In this document: piece by piece, positions 11,131-24,040 of the stretch
How positions within the stretch are numbered: position 1 is the stretch's first letter
How the letters are laid out: every line of letters begins with the position of its first letter
NCBI RefSeq assembly: GCF_019578655.1
Contig: NC_063263.1
Coordinates: 26,101,001-26,165,000, forward strand
Direction of reading: 5' to 3'
Origin: Ricinus communis
Taxonomy: Eukaryota; Streptophyta; Magnoliopsida; Malpighiales; Euphorbiaceae
Length of the DNA stretch: 64,000 nucleotides
Made by a program: the position numbers and the translations under genes
Notes under the pieces: model-generated
What the model was told of the DNA's origin: nothing
What the model saw: only the letters and a program-made list of their open reading frames with translations
The model's database searches: none

Positions 11131-13494
11131 AGGGATGCTAGGTCTTTTTCGTGCAAGTTCAAAGGCCAACAGATGTGTTCAGCCAAAAGTTCAAATGGAT
11201 GTTAGGTCTTATCTAAAGCCAAGCTCTCCTATATTTTAATAAACCAACTCCATTGAGATTACTAATCCAAAATAGCCTTAATCTTTTACTTATTTAAAAT
11301 AGTTTATACAATGCGCTTTGTATTCTTTTTTTTCTTTCCAATAAAGAGCCTAAATTAAATTAAATTTATTTCATAGAATTCTACAAAAGACATTCTACTG
11401 CTAATATGGTTGTAGTGGTTTAATTTTTATTAGGTAATCCTTAATTTTGATCTTGACAATCAAATTGAGTAGTACTAATGTTGTTTTCTAAGTGATTCTC
11501 ATATAGGAATTTATATTCGCATCATTTGAAGATTAAGCCTTTAGAAATCTATTTCTACATAAAAATCGTAACCGCAATTTTTAAGGTGCGACTGTGATTT
11601 TCAAGGTGTGACCGTATAATGGGCAATTTCAGATAGAGAGCTTTTGCTCAATTCTGCGACCGCAAAGCAAAAAGTGCGACTGTAAAAGCCATATGTAATC
11701 AGGCCATTAGAAACCACCAACGACTATATCTTCCATGTGTACTAGCCGTTATAGAATTTTAAAAATCGCAACCACAATTCGTGAAGCTCAACCGTGATTT
11801 TTGGTCTGTCGGTGCAATTAATGCACTATATAAAGTAAGCAAAAGGGGATGGCCTAAGGTTTAAAAATATCGAACCTTTAGAGTTTGAAGGGTATAAATA
11901 TTCCCTCCAAATGTCATTTATAGATGATCAATAACCTCCATAAGTATCAAACCTTTGCTTACTTATTTTTTATGTTCTTGTAACTATTTTATCTTTGTTT
12001 TAATTATTGTAAATATAAGTGTAAGCCTTAAACACTTGAAAAAGGGTTTGAGAGTTAGCCTAGATAGGAAAAACTCTTGTAAGGTTTGTTGTGAGCTTAA
12101 ACACTAAGTTTGGAGGTGATCTTGGAAAAACTCATGGAGAAAAGTTTGAGTGTGAGCTTGTAAACATTTGGATTCGATTCTATACCTGTAAAAAATCATT
12201 GATAGTGAAATATCCAATTGGAAATTGGAGAATAGATGTAGGATTGATTATTAATATTCGAGCTACTATAAATATTTGTGTAATTTCTCTTCTTTTTTCT
12301 ATCTCTTCTTTTCATCAAAATTTTAATTAGTAATCATTCATTCATTCACCAATTCAACCCCTTCTTGGTTTATCAAGAGAGAACAGTTTTAAAATGATAA
12401 ATAGATTGAAATAATTGTAACTAATTTTCTTCTACATCAACTACACAATAAATTTAAAGTATGATTATTTATAAGTTCCAACAAAAATAATAATTAAAAT
12501 TTACCAAATAAATCATGCAATGGTAATTAATATAAAAAATTAAAATACAAAGACTAATTAATATTTGAGAATAAATCATATAGAAAAGTATGAAATGTGA
12601 GACAAAATAAAAGTAAGCTCAATTTTAATAAATTGAAGTAAAATGACAATTTCTCAAGATTTTATTTATTATTAACTTCCAATACTATTGTTTCACATAT
12701 GATTTAAAAGAATTCAAATTTATTTTTTCAATTTTAGTAAAAATAATTTGAATTACAACTTTATTGGCGATTAATTAGTTCTTAATTTTGGTTAAAATTA
12801 GATAATGTGACATAAAAGGTGGGATGATACAAATAAATACATTACTATTCAATTTATCCAATTTTAATATAATTAAGAATTGACTAAAATTGTAAATAAA
12901 TTTACAATTGGGGCCACTTTTGCCAAAATTTTAATTTTGGCAAAAGTTAATAATATATCGCATAATTTTGGATTTTTCTTTTTGACCATTAAGCGAGAAA
13001 GTAAGGGAAGAATTTTAGTAATTAACCCTACGGGTGTATTGCCAGTTCAATTATCTCCCTTTTGTTGGGTACGGCCGTCAGAATGGCATCATAAAATGGA
13101 AAGTATCAAATTAATAAGTTATGTACTAGATTACATCTGTCTTCTGGTCATACTATAATCGCCAAGAAACACAACTAATGTACCAGACACACCACTGTTC
13201 ATGATAATACCATAATTTGAAAAACATAACTTGCAGAATATACTTAAAATGCAGTAAGAAACCATATATTAATCTATCTTAAAAGCAATCCAAGCTGTAT
13301 ATTGCACTGTAGTATGCCTTTGATACTTTGATTTGAGAAAGAAACCCTTCTCTGATAATTCTGCAAACCAGAAAGAAGGCATGAGTAGGAGGCAGTATTA
13401 CGGTGTAAAGACCACTCCATCAAGTACTGTACTTGACCAATACGGTAGGAGAAGATTATATGTTACATTTGTTAGCATACCGTACATGAAATTG
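11131..13494. other. Non-coding DNA with a possible copia-type LTR
   Basis: 11560-12370 has features of a copia-type LTR: a TATA-like CACTATATAAAG at about 11823, a transcript-like segment with ctcttgtaaggtttgttgtgag, the block cgagctactataaatat near 12258, and the CAATTCAACCCC motif at about 12352. No second copy, primer site or copia ORF is visible, so this is tentative. 12400-13490 is AT-rich and holds no supported gene; its proximal part should contain the 3' UTR of the MADS gene. Confidence 0.3.
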
Positions 13495-16088
13495 CTAGGC
13501 ACTAGAACCTTGAAGATTTGGCTGAGCGAGCTGGAGATGGTATGGATGAATTTGAGAGGGAATGGTTGCGAGCTGAAGGACACTGTTAGGCTCCCCACAG
13601 AATGGGAACTGATCCAGAACTTGCTGATGTTCCACTGGCTTTGCTTCCATTGTCGCCTGCTGGTACTCCAGCGCTGCGCGATGCTCCTGAATCTGCGTGT
13701 CCATCAAATTAAACATTAAAGCTAATACGTTATAGCATAAAAATAACGTAACAATTGATATGCATTTTTCATGTGATCGTTTTGGTATAATATATATTAC
13801 TATTAAGCTCTTTAACTGTGAGTATGGTGTTATCAGTCAACAAAGATCTCTATATGAAAATGTATAAGATCCTTACCCAACGGTACATATTGCCATTTTC
13901 CTCCTCCAACATTCGCTCCTAAGATTTGCAGCCAAAAAAGAAAAAAACAAATGAGATCTTGCATTAAACATAAATATGAACTGAGAACGCTATTGTTGTT
14001 TATGTAATGTTCGGCAGAACAAGACGATTGCACCTTCCTGCGCAGATTATCCAGCTGCTGTTGCAAGAGCTCATTCTGCATCCATGCACAGTCAAAAAGG
14101 TGTCACTAATGCAGGTTTCTCATCATAGCAGAAATGTTCTTGTTATCGGTACATAATTTAGTTTGAAACATAGTCATCACTAGCAGCAAAAGTTTATATT
14201 ACGAACGAGATATATGTCTTATAAATACATGCTTTGGCAATTTTCAAAAGAAATCAAGAGTTTATGTATCAAGAGTTGTAGACTTGCTGTGCTCAAGCAA
14301 CGAAAATTAAATGAATCAGGAAACTAGTCCAAATACAATGACAATGATAGAAAATGGTTAAGTAAAGTTGAACATTGAAGATGTGCCAATGCTTGGAACT
14401 TCCTGTATCACAAGCACTATAATTAGAACTTTTACTTGTTTCCTTGTACTAGTACTAGTAGTTATAGTGGTAATTTAGGATACAGTACCTTCCGGTCCCG
14501 AACCTTGGCCACGGAGCGCTCTAGTTCTTGTTCAAGTTCCCCCAACTCCTCAAATGGAATAGAGCTCATGTCTTCACCAGTGTACCGCCGCATGTTCAGC
14601 TGAAGACGGCGAGTTTCTTTTCTTAGCATGGCCAACTCACCGAATAGTTGTTCCTGTAGGGAAAAGAAAAATGAAGGGAAAGGATCAAGCAAAAAAAATT
14701 TGCGAAAAATTATATCTGGATATTTTCATAAAGACTAATTAAAGAATCTTACTCTACTATCATGCTCGGGAATGCAGGTTCCTGTAATCTTCTGGTACCT
14801 TTCTATGATTTGCTCCATCCTGCCACAATTTCACAATATGGAAATAAAAATTATCTCTCTACTCTCCATAACGTGTCCAAGTGTGGTATCCCAATTTATC
14901 TATCGTCCATGTTCAATGCTTTCTTGCTATGAAAAATTGATGATGCATGTTAAAGCTTAATTGCCAAGAGAAATTTTAGACCATTTTATTTTTAGTTTTC
15001 AAGCATGTAGCCTTTGGTACTTAGTATTGTAGAATATGTCACTGGCTTTATATATAATATTTCATTCCCCATTTGCTGAGTCAGATATTTAATTCCACCA
15101 GAAAAGCAGAAATTCACAAATAAACAATTTATTAATAAATTTATTCAGTACTTCCACCAGTTTTATTGCATCTAGTTTATTGTCTTTTCTAATAATGTTC
15201 TACTTCTGTTCACTTCAGACTGCCCCTTAAAATTCACATAAAAAGAAAAGTTCTTAGGAAATAATTTCGTATTCTTTATGGAGCAAGGTCATGAAACCGT
15301 AGCCCTCAGGAGATGCACTTTTCTACAAATATACAATAATGCAATAGTACTTGAAAAAAATGCTAAGAACTTCTTCATATTAATCGTATTCGAAATATAT
15401 ATAAAAAACAAAGTGAACATCATCGCACAACAACCGTACTGAGGCCAAATCATCTTTATATAAGCCATATAGAAGCTCAAAATTACTAGTCAAAATGAAT
15501 AGTATGATCATAGATCTTAAAGTTGGTAAGAAATAAAACTCTTGAGCTAAACTAAAAACCAAATGAGGTAAAAAAAGCCATGGCAAAGCTGCGATAGAAA
15601 AGGAGAGCACATTTTTTTTTCAAAGGGAACCCTTGACCAGTAGGGGAAACCCTAGCTAGCTTGTCAGAAACATGCAGAAATGCAATTCAAGTTGGTTGAG
15701 CTGAAATTCTGATAAGCACATCAGATCTTAATGGAAAATGATAGATCCATCCATATCTCATAAAATATCACACAATTAAGGATGCATCTTATGTAATAAA
15801 TGACACAAAGAAGCAAAAGAAATATACAAATAAACCACGGACGGAAAGGGCCAAATAAAACAGAAGGATTCATCATGAAATATTGTTTGATGAAATCGAC
15901 CTTAAAGGCTCAGTGCAATACTGGCACATCTTTCCAGTGCTAGAGAAGATTATGAGACCAATCTGGGCATCACAGAGGACAGAAAGCTCATGAGTCTTCT
16001 TCAAAAGTCCAGCTCTGCGCTTGGAGAAGGTTACTTGCCTTGTGGTCTGGTTTTCAATCCTCTTAATTGGTATCTTTCCACGACCCAT
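13495..16088 (-). CDS. TT16-like: B-sister (TT16/ABS-like) MIKC MADS-box transcription factor, six coding exons
   Basis: Exons on the minus strand: 16088-15901 (188 nt), 14819-14753 (67), 14653-14489 (165), 14075-14034 (42), 13918-13877 (42), 13692-13495 (198 with TAG). All introns have GT and AG ends and phases join without a break, giving 702 nt and 233 residues. Residues 1-62 are the MADS domain ([34 protein letters not shown]); FSKRR and GLI-FSSTGK favour B-sister over AP3 or PI. The I and K domains follow ([46 protein letters not shown]). The C-terminus has [11 protein letters not shown] and the B-sister/PI-like [20 protein letters not shown]. Known family role: nuclear DNA-binding factor in ovule and seed-coat (endothelium) development and proanthocyanidin pigmentation, binding CArG boxes in multimers. 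No frameshift or internal stop was seen, so it is likely functional. The exon 3/4 fusion is unusual. Confidence 0.93.
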
Positions 16089-16175
16089 AATTTTCTTTCC
16101 CCAACAAGTGAATTTTCTACTTTTTGGGAAAGATGAAATAAAAGAAGATAATATGCTTTTTACAAGCTGGAATTC

Positions 16176-16474
16176 CTGGTTTTTGATGAAAGAAAAAAGA
16201 AAAACAAGAAGAATAAGACTCCAGCGATTAATTCCCAAAACCACAAAAAGGCATACAAATTATGTTACAAATAATGGAAAGTAAATAAAAAGCTAATTCC
16301 TAAAATATGTATAAAGATGAGGTTCAAATAAGGGACTAGAAGACACAAAGAAATGACAATTGGAAACTAAGCTTCAGAAACCTAGAAATATTATGTTGGT
16401 GCAATTCATAAACCAGGCCAGTAAGAGAGAGAAGGACACACAGAGAGAGAGGGAGAGAAGGAAACTTTCCATAC
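16176..16474 (-). other. Candidate 5'UTR intron of the MADS gene
   Basis: On the minus strand TTATAG|GTATGG at 16475/16474 is a fair donor. After a long TTCTTGTTTTTCTTTTTTC tract comes ACCAG|GAATT, with the acceptor AG at 16177-16176. The leader then continues 87 nt to the ATG at 16088. A CT-rich run (16424-16460) falls inside it. Only splice-site quality supports this; transcript data are absent. Confidence 0.35.
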
Positions 16475-16650
16475 CTATAACAATCTTTAATCCTTTTCTT
16501 GTAGAATTAGAGAGTTTGTATTAAAGGGCATAAGGAGGAAGCAATTTATTCTATCTGCAGATAAAGTTATAACTTCTTAACATGCCCCTCTAATTAAAGA
16601 AAAATACTAAAATGCACTCCAGCCATTATTAGCCTGTGTGTTTGATAAAA

Positions 16651-16660
16651 TATATATATA
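16651..16660 (-). promoter_or_regulatory. TATA box candidate for the MADS gene
   Basis: A TATATATATA run sits ~560 bp upstream of the start codon. With the candidate leader intron this would place transcription start near 16620 and give a first non-coding exon of ~150 nt. AT-rich context lowers certainty. Confidence 0.35.
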
Positions 16661-16907
16661 AGAGTGAGTTCTATTATTTTGCTACTGTAGTTCAAATCCA
16701 ATGGCAGCAGCCTCATCAATCATGACAGTCCACTACCTCAGTTGATCACATACACTAGAAAGTAAGAAACCCAATATTAATGGTGGCATACCATGTAATT
16801 CCCTATAAGAAGTTTTCCTATATTGTCCTGTAATGAAAGGATAGACAAAAGGTTGCTGTGACTGTTAACCACTCTCTGAGCAGATCTGCCAAGTTACCTG
16901 GACATTG

Positions 16908-16917
16908 CCAATTTTGG
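16908..16917. promoter_or_regulatory. CArG box, proximal
   Basis: CCAATTTTGG fits the MADS-domain site CC(A/T)6GG exactly. It lies 820 bp upstream of the B-sister start codon. Confidence 0.45.
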
Positions 16918-17339
16918 AATGTTTTAACAATGGTTAGAGAACTAGGGTTAAAATAAAAAAGAAACTCAAAGAAACCCTAATGGGAAACGACAAAGTGTAA
17001 CAATCCCATGACAGTCGACAGAGACTTTTATATATGCATGGCTTAATCATGGCTTGCTCATTAAGCATCATACCAACTTAATAAGGAAATGTTCTCATAA
17101 CAATTATCATGTAATACCACTATTCTTCACCAAATTCTTTTTTCCTGTGGGTATCTAATCTTTCCAATTTAACTATTAATATTTGAAGATACTCTATGTT
17201 ACAGCTCGTTAATTTTCAAACGCAGATGCATTTTCCATATGCACTAGGGTTACACCTTGTTATGCATTTCCTTTTCTTTTTCTTTTTCTTTTTTCCGTTG
17301 AACCTACAATATGGGGGAAAAACAAAAGACAATTCTGAA

Positions 17340-17349
17340 CCAATTTTGG
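17340..17349. promoter_or_regulatory. CArG box, distal
   Basis: A second CCAATTTTGG, identical to the one 432 bp away and ~1.25 kb upstream of the start codon. Confidence 0.4.
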
Positions 17350-19019
17350 AAGTATGAGGCAGCATGATAATTTTAAGAAATTATGGAAGAAAACATCTCA
17401 AGTTTTGAATCTCTAACCTTATACGCAATATTACTCTGCTCAGGTATTAAATTACTAGCTAAGAATATTTCTTAAATACAAAACAAAATTATTAACAATC
17501 TGTCTCTTTATTTTTTCATCACTTTTAAATTGTATGTTATATCGTTTCGCGCATTTCATGGGCTGTAATATATTTCTTATATAATAATTACAGTTTTTTT
17601 AAGTTTAATTTTTCTAACTAGTATCCAGTGTAATGTTTAAAAATAATTAAATCACTAATATTCTTCCATAGATATTTTCTTTTCAAAAAAATATTATGTA
17701 ATTCGAAGTACCATAAAAAAAATTATTAAAGATAATATAAACCCTAATCTACTTTAAAAGTTTTCTGTACATCAAGAAAATCACAAATTGTAAATACATC
17801 AATATTTTAATAACTATTATTTGATAAGGAAATCATTCTTAAAATTATTGCTTTTAAATCAATCATTATTACATATTTTTGGACAATTTTGGACTAACTA
17901 CATGTTCATAATCAACCAAATAGAATATATAAGAAGATTTGGCCCGATAGTCGTGAGATAAGATTCGTTAAAAGAAATTCATTGACCTTAGCTTGAATCA
18001 CGTATAGACTCAAATAATAAAAAAGTATAATTCATAAACATAGCCTAAAAACCCATTATCATGTGACATAATTATCCAGCGTTCATATTCATCTAGCTTT
18101 TCTATGATCATCTTCACTTTCTAAAAGAAATGATTCTGAACATTTTAGAACTTCAGTGAGATTCTGTATCTTTCTTTTTCTAAGGCTCATTTATTCACAT
18201 TCTCATATGCATTCCTTGAGAACCTCGATCTAAAAGTCTATCATTTATGCATCTATTTTCAAGCATTGCTTACCTCTCTTTCATGTGCTAGCTATCTTTA
18301 TATCTCAGTTTATCTCTATCAAAAGCAAAAGGCTAAAGATACTAACTTTAATCTTATAAATACTATGTAAAGAGAACTGAACATCTACATTTTTTAGGTT
18401 ATATATCTTGATCTCTATCAAATTCTCAGTGCTTTTTTCAAAAACTCAATTTCTAGAAAGACAATATATCTTAAACAAACACTTTTATTTCAAGATTATG
18501 ATAGTGTTGATATCCTAATACTGTTTTTGATATCTTACAAACTTATATTTATTAGATCAAGCTTTCTAACTCTATCTAATTGTGCAAGTTTCTCTTAAAC
18601 ATTACAGACTAGTCTATATCCTGAGACTTTATTAATGATCATATCATAAATAGAACTTATCGGAATTAATGGTTATAGGAGTATAGATTCTATGAGACGT
18701 CTTGCAATATTTTTTGTTGATCTTACTATGTCTCACAAAATTAGAATTCATTGGCTTATGAAATTTTATCAATTTGAGTAATTGTAAATTTTTGACATTC
18801 TAATGATGATTCAAGTATTCCATATCAGGATCTAATCTTGATATAATACTTTATTATAACTCTTCTAAAAAATATGCATACATCCTATGTATAGCTTAGG
18901 AATTCGACATATCTTTTTCAAAAACAACTTGATTATAATATTTTATAATTTGTTTAAAATTGCTTATTTATCTTAATATCACTAATATAATCCTATATCT
19001 ATTTAGGATTTGCGGACAT
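17350..19019. other. AT-rich intergenic DNA, no gene seen
   Basis: Both strands are densely interrupted by stops. No repeat unit, TIR or LTR boundary could be set. It may include old transposon debris. Confidence 0.4.
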
Positions 19020-19115
19020 TAGTTTTGGATGCGTACCTAAGTGTACTTTAGTGACCACGATACTGCAAGGCTTTTCAACCTAATGAGGAACATACTAACC
19101 AGTTATAGGGACTAT
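19020..19115 (+). repeat. Dispersed repeat, partner of 5222-5345
   Basis: Shares the GGCTTTTCAACCTAAT block and flanking bases with the minus strand of 5222-5345. Followed by LTR-like DNA, so it may be part of a gypsy LTR. Confidence 0.45.
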
Positions 19116-22100
19116 ATAATATCCTAGAAATTTAGGTTTCTCGTATTTAGTGATACATGTTGGTTTGACGGATTTAAAGGAGAAATTTATTAGAAATCTC
19201 TAATAAATTGAAATTTTGGCTCATTAAATTTTTAGTTGTTAAGGTTAATTTGGTGATAGTTATTATCATAATTTAATATTTGAAATTAAGGAGGATTGAT
19301 ATCTAAGTCATTGAAATATTAATTATAAATTATTAGAGTAATGAAATTGATGAGTTATTAGTACAAAAAGATAGTCTAAGAGTTCTATTACAATTAGAGA
19401 TATAGAGAGAATCAAAGATTTAGGAAGGAATAATTTAAGGATTGGTTATGATATCTTTCCTCCCTACCCATTTTTATATGCACACTTTTCTCTCTCCTCC
19501 TTATTTCTTTTACTTCCTTTCTTCTTCTTTTCCTCTCTAAGTTTCTCTAGAGCTTTCCAAATACACTCAAACCCTAAAGTTCTAGCAAATCAAGATCTTC
19601 CTCATCTTCTAAACAAATTAATATAAAAAATCATCATCATCATCATCTTCTAACTCTCTTTTTAGGTGTTAAAGCATTATTGATGTCATTCAAAGATTGA
19701 GGAGTTTCTTTGAGGACCAGGCTTGAATAAAGTATTTAGAGGTGTTAGGACATATATTTTGAATAAACCAACAACTTGAATCAAGATACTCCCATTTTCC
19801 TTATGAAATCCTCACTTTCTCTCTCCTTGGTCAAGGTTAGCATCTTAACCCTTTAAAGTAGTGATTTTGGATTTTGATGTGTATGTAATTGTGATATCGA
19901 GTTGATCTTTTTATGGATTAAATGGATGATTTAGTGATTTATATATATTTATTTTGTTATATTAAAGGGTTATTTAATGAATCTAAATGATTATGTTTGA
20001 AGATTGTGTTGAATATTAAACCCATTTGAAATGGGTCGATTAATGTGTTTTAGCATGATTTCTTGATGATTTGAGTTTTAATAATATTAATTCTCATGAT
20101 TGCACGTTAACTTTGCATGAATAGTAAGTTAATTTGGGTTGGGTATTGTTAGAAATCCTTTTATTTGAGTTTGATATGTTGAATATATGAGAAATCCCTA
20201 AAAAATCATGTTTTCTAGGTTCCTATATGGACTGGGCTAGTTTCCTTTCGCATTTGACCCTAACCGTGCAACCATATAATGGAGTTCTGGCCTAGCAACC
20301 CGGAATGGGTCAATTCTTCCTTAAAAAGTGATTTGAACTGTGTCAGCTTTACAGCATGTTGGACAAGTAACTTCGTTAATTCATATCTCTAGTTTTAGAG
20401 TACTTTAATGGTTGGTTTTGGATAAGTTGTTGGTCCATCAGTCTAGTTTGTATGGTAAGATTTCTAGAGTAATCAAACAATTGGATCTTCAGAAAATGCC
20501 CTAGACTAAGGGCTACTCGAGTGAATCTATCTTGTGTAAACAACCCACTTAGTTGACCTTATCTTGAGTTACAACTCCAAATGAGGTGAGGTTTGATTTA
20601 TAGAAACTTTATTAGTCAATTCGAGAGATACATTTTCATGCTCAATCAGTCATATGTGCCAATATTTAGGTAATTGTGTAAATTGGTAGTTATAAATTGA
20701 TAATTGCTTGAGTAAATTGTATTGTTGATGCTACATGATTAATATATGATACAAATGATAATATATTAGTGGTGAATGATTATTTGGTGAATAATTCAAA
20801 GTAATTTTGTAATGAATCATATATGATGATTGATGATATGCTTATAAATATGTATGAATTGATTATGAGGAAATTTGTATGTTGATGTGTGATATGTGTA
20901 TGTGATGTTGCTTATGGTGGGAATAGATTTAGGAGTGATGCAAATCAAAGCACCATGTCTTAAGACTCAAGTCATACTCTAAGTTCAAGCCTAGGGCTGG
21001 ATTCTTCATCAAGCTCAAGCAAATTGCATGAAGGAGGCTTTAAATGGATTAGTATAAGACATATGGGCCAAGACAATGTTATCACATAAAGAGTTGGATT
21101 TAATTAAGACTAATTGTCTAATTAACCTAATTCAATATGTTGGGCCTTAATTAGTTCATTTAGGTCAAAATACACCAAGGGAGCAAGGGAGACCGCATTT
21201 GCTAAAGAGAAAGCGAAGAAAGGTTGCTTGAATAGGAAAGAATGAGAGGCACCTAAAGGAGACATGCTCTTTAACCTAATAGACGACGCACAAAGAGGAA
21301 ACAAGGAGGGGCATCCATAAATCCCTTTAATTTAGGAATATACCGTTGGTTGACTAGTCAATTTCTCTTTAGTAGAATTGCCTATTCAATCAATGTGCTC
21401 TTTCTGTCATATTAATCTAGGAACATATTGTTGGTTGACTAGTCAATTCCTTTTTCGTAGAACTGCCTATTCAATCAATGTGCTCTTTCTGTCATATTAA
21501 TCTAGGAACATATTGTTGGTTGACTAGTCAATTCCTTTTTCGTAGAACTGCCTATTCAACCAATGTGCTCTTTCTGTCATATAGAAAACATTTATTTAGG
21601 ACCTAATTTAATTAATTCCTAATTAGTTTATTTCCTTTATGTTATTTAGGAATTAAGTCTATTTCTTTCTTTATATAAAAAAAGTGTAACCACATTATTT
21701 AGGGTTAATGATAATTTTGAGTTAAACATATTTGTGAGATTTATTCTTACTTGGTTCTTTGGAAGAACTTTGAACTTATCAAGAATTTGTTCTTATGACA
21801 TTCAAAATCGACTTATCATTCACCTTCTACCTTTCTTGAGTGTGGCGTCAAACCTTATTCTTATACTAGGGTTCAAGAAATATGTCATCTTTGGGTCAAG
21901 GTCCTTTATAGTTCGGACATAGCTTTCCTAGGATCCTTATGTATTTAGTGTGCGTTCTTATTGATTATATAAAAAAAGATTCGGATTAAAAGAAAAGAAA
22001 ATGAAAAAGAAAGAAACGAGAAAAGAAAACTCAAAAGAAAATAAAAGGCACATACTTAGTCAACACAAAATTGTTTGAAATTTGCATCTTGAGCATTCAG

Positions 22101-22508
22101 CATCAAATATTGTTTTGATTGTCTTACTTTCTTTCCTACCTTGTTTCATATTGGAAATTGCCTACCTATTATCATCTTTGGGCAAAACTTATTGCCGCTT
22201 AACTTAGCCAAAATATTTGTCTTTTGTTACCCATTCTTTCTTGTCCAAACTTTATACTCTAGAAATGCTACTAGGTGTGTCGATTCTATTGTTTTTGAAT
22301 GTTATATGACTTGTTTGTGATTTGAGTTTGTTAGTTCTACTAAAGAGCTAAAAGTGAGGATTAAAAATGGTTAAAGGCAAGAGTGGTGAGCATAAAATAA
22401 GGAAAGAGCCGAATTGTGTGAAACACAAGTGTTTAACCAATTTTGAGTGTAAACACGCAAGGGAGCATGTGAGGTTTTATTTGGTCTTTATTTCTACAAA
22501 TTTGAATT
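19116..22508. other. LTR-like DNA and gypsy leader, no gene
   Basis: 19440-19700 looks like a promoter-leader: tttttatatgcac followed by a CT-rich stretch and an (ATC)n run at 19633-19650. 20200-20650 resembles U3/U5 text of large gypsy LTRs. 20937-21960 may be the LTR of the gag-bearing element at 22509, since it has a TATA-like TTTATATAAAAAAAG (~21669) and a gtggcgtcaaac block. 22320-22508 reads like an untranslated gypsy leader. No pair of LTR ends was matched, so boundaries are uncertain. Confidence 0.35.
21329..21583. repeat. 85-bp tandem triplicate with an internal palindrome
   Basis: Three head-to-tail units; the tgactagtca landmark occurs at 21351, 21436 and 21521, giving an exact 85-bp period. 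Units 2 and 3 are almost identical; unit 1 is slightly diverged. Each contains the perfect 12-bp palindrome TTGACTAGTCAA. Confidence 0.9.
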
Positions 22509-24040
22509 ATGTCTCAAAGAAAGGATAAAGGGATCTTGGATGATGAGCCGCGAGAGGTGGATCACAAGCTCTATATGAAATCCAATCAAAGAACCTTAAA
22601 ACGCCTAAATTTAATATTTACAAACATGGATGAAAGACTTGAGAAGGTGGAGTCAAATTCTCAAAGAGGACAGTCTAGGCATTTCAACAATAATCAGAGG
22701 AGGCCAAGGCATATGGATCATGATGATTACTATGAGGATGACTACAAAGAAGAGGAGCGAGGTTCCAACTTGGATTGGGACTGATTTGGGAGAGGTTATG
22801 AAGGTCGAGATGATAGAGCACCTAGAAGGCAAGATGGGAAAAGAAGGTTAAGTTAGTATTTAATTGCCATGATTATTCTGAAGTGAAGAAAGTAAAGCTA
22901 GCCACAGTTGAGTTCATTGACCATGCCATGGTTTGGTTGGACCAACTTGTACTTTCAAGGTAAAGAATTAGAAAAGGGCTGATTTCCACTTGGGAAGATA
23001 TGAAGAGGGTCATGAAAAAGAGGTTTGTTCCTTGTCATTATTATAAAGAATTGTATAAGAAATTACAAATTCATGTGTAGGGATCAAATAGTATGGATGA
23101 CTACCACAAGGAGATGGAAATAGCTATGATAAGGGAAAATGTGGAAGAGGATGGAAAGGCTACAATGGCTCGATTTTTGCATGGTCTAAACTAAAACATT
23201 ACTGATGTGATTGAATTGCACCGCTATGTTGAACTTGAAGACATGGTGCATATGGCTACCAAGGTGGAAATGCAACTTAAGGATCGAGGCAATGCTAGTA
23301 GATTCAATTTGGCTTCTACATTTACTTGGAAATTGAATTGGAAGAAGGATGACGTCAAAGAAAAGCCAAAATTTGAGAAGCCAAAAGGCTCAAAGGAGTT
23401 CACTACAAAAACTCCTAACAAGGCTGAGACACCTAATTCAAGGACAAGGGACATCAAATATTTTCGGTGCTTTAGGTTAGGACACATTACTTCTCAATGT
23501 CGTAATAAGAGGGCTTTGATCTTGAAAGATGATGGTGGAGTGGAGACTGAGAATGAGAAAGAAGATGACATGCCGCCACTTGAAGATTCAAGTGATGTTG
23601 AGATGCTCGTGCATGGGGATTTGTTAGTGGCATGAAGGGCTTTAAGTGTACATGCCAAGGTTGATAAGGTACAAAGTGATAACATTTTTCATACTAGATG
23701 CCATGTTAATAACAAAGTATGTAGTATGGTTATTTATAGGGGTACTTGTGCCAAAATGTTGTTAGTATTGAATTGGTAGAAAAACTTGACTTGTCTACTT
23801 TAGCACATCCTAAACCTTATAAACTGCAATGGTTGAACTATTGTGTAGAGATTAAGGTTACTCAATAAGTTTTAGTTTCTTTTTCTATTGGGTGATATAA
23901 GGATGAGGTCTTGTGTGATGTTGTGCCTATGCATGGTGGTCATATTTTATTGAGAAGTCCTTAGCAATATGATAGAAGAGTAGTTCATGATGAGTATATA
24001 ATCATTATTCTTTTGTAATGAGTGAAAGACCTATTACTCT
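22509..24040 (+). pseudogene. Ty3/gypsy gag-protease, decayed
   Basis: The frame opens MSQRKDKGILDDEPREVDHK and soon reaches an acidic, aromatic-rich DHDDYYEDDYKEE stretch. After frameshifts and stops the capsid-like part continues (YKELYKKLQIHV, MDDYHKEMEIAMIRENVEED, ATMARFLHGLN). A zinc knuckle at about 23463-23505 reads YFRCFRLGHITSQC, with the first Cys of the usual CCHC changed to Phe. Protease-like sequence follows (IFHTRCHVNNKVCSMVI), but the catalytic D-G/T-S triplet is replaced by YRGTC. The family resembles that of the pol at 6160-8540, but no pol follows here. Not functional. Confidence 0.75.

Noticed and set aside
13333..13719. 128-codon plus-strand open frame over the MADS gene
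   Set aside because: It is the antisense shadow of the last MADS exon and 3' flank; no domain, and the minus-strand exon has clear family motifs.
16424..16460. GA/CT-rich run considered as a microsatellite-based promoter element
   Set aside because: Short and imperfect; it falls inside the candidate leader intron, so no separate call was made.
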